From NCBI GenBank assembly GCA_035289125.1, contig DATDXW010000020.1:1-5107 (forward strand): a stretch of DNA of 5,107 nucleotides, written 5' to 3'. Source of the stretch: JACQID01 sp035289125 (GTDB lineage Archaea > Aenigmatarchaeota > Aenigmatarchaeia > GW2011-AR5). A program made the position numbers and the translations under genes. A model generated the notes under the pieces. That model did no database searches, was not told the origin of the DNA, and saw only the letters and a program-made list of their open reading frames with translations. This document shows, piece after piece, positions 5,028 to 5,107 of the stretch (the stretch's first letter is position 1; each line of letters starts with the position of its first letter).

Positions 5028-5107
5028 TCATTCCATTCGCAAGTCGTATCCCAATACCCCGCATTCTGCGAATGCGTCGTATCCCATATTATCCACTACG
5101 CCCGCAT
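5028..5107 (-). CDS. Probable C-terminal fragment of an unidentified protein (partial, runs off right edge)
   Basis: The minus-strand frame is open from the right edge to a TGA at 5028-5030 and encodes about 25 residues ending MGYDAFAECGVLGYDLRME. The residue mix (Gly-Tyr-Asp twice, acidic and hydrophobic) looks like protein, and the spacing of 15 bases to the zinc-ribbon ATG fits an operon. The other two minus-strand frames stop within 18 bases of the edge. A + strand frame from ATG 5017 is also open to the edge, but its Ser/Pro/Thr/His-rich translation looks like an antisense shadow. I cannot name a family from this piece. Confidence 0.45.
   Translation of the reverse strand, partial: AGVVDNMGYDAFAECGVLGYDLRME
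5043..5086. repeat. 11-base direct repeat with period 33
   Basis: GTCGTATCCCA occurs at 5043-5053 and again at 5076-5086, exactly 33 bases apart. In the probable leftward gene this keeps frame and gives a Gly-Tyr-Asp element eleven residues apart. Between them GCATTC (5061-5066) and GAATGC (5070-5075) form a 6-bp hairpin with a 3-base loop. Only about one and a half units are visible before the gene ends. Confidence 0.4.

Noticed and set aside
5017..5107. Rightward ORF from ATG 5017 to the edge
   Set aside because: It would start four bases from the divergent zinc-ribbon ATG, and its Ser/Pro/Thr/His-rich translation looks like an antisense frame of the leftward partial gene.

Overview
This 5.1 kb window reads as archaeal chromosome. 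Several genes have an AT-rich box A (TATA element) about 24-28 bases upstream of the start codon and no Shine-Dalgarno sequence, which is the pattern of leaderless archaeal transcripts. The tRNA gene has no encoded CCA and carries U73. One protein belongs to a mainly archaeal predicted metallopeptidase family (COG4900-like). Small genes and tight spacing would suit a DPANN-type or euryarchaeal genome, but nothing here fixes the lineage. Most of the window is GC-rich; the serine protease locus (about 3440-4650) is clearly AT-rich.

Layout from left to right. 1-122: possible 3' end of an unidentified + strand gene. 162-1529 (+): 12-TM APC-superfamily amino acid permease with its own box A, followed by a strong intrinsic-terminator-like hairpin (1545-1579) and further nested inverted repeats. 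1686-2273 (-): small secreted protein with Pro/Thr/Gly-rich linkers on both sides of a two-cysteine domain. 2332-2404 (-): tRNA-Thr(GGT). 2423-2442: a nearly symmetric promoter that appears to serve both the tRNA and the rightward operon. 2460-2837 and 2839-3438 (+): zinc metallopeptidase-like protein and DedA-family membrane protein, 1 base apart. 3516-4436 (-): trypsin/HtrA-fold serine protease with a long charged insert. 4427-4591 (-): 54-aa ORF supplying a hydrophobic N-terminus in the other frame, overlapping the protease start by 10 bases. 4601-4637: the most consensus-like promoter of the window, with a 14-bp perfect palindrome between box A and the predicted transcript start. 4731-5012 (-): 93-aa zinc-ribbon protein. 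5028-5107 (-): probable 3' end of another gene in the same operon.

There is no CRISPR array, defence island, insertion sequence or rRNA. The common theme is the cell surface: a permease, a secreted protein, a DedA protein and a probably exported protease. The least ordinary part is the AT-rich protease locus, with its apparent split between export signal and catalytic domain, its unusual insert and its putative operator. Gaps between genes are all under 300 bases. The 3439-3515 gap between the convergent DedA and protease genes shows no convincing terminator.
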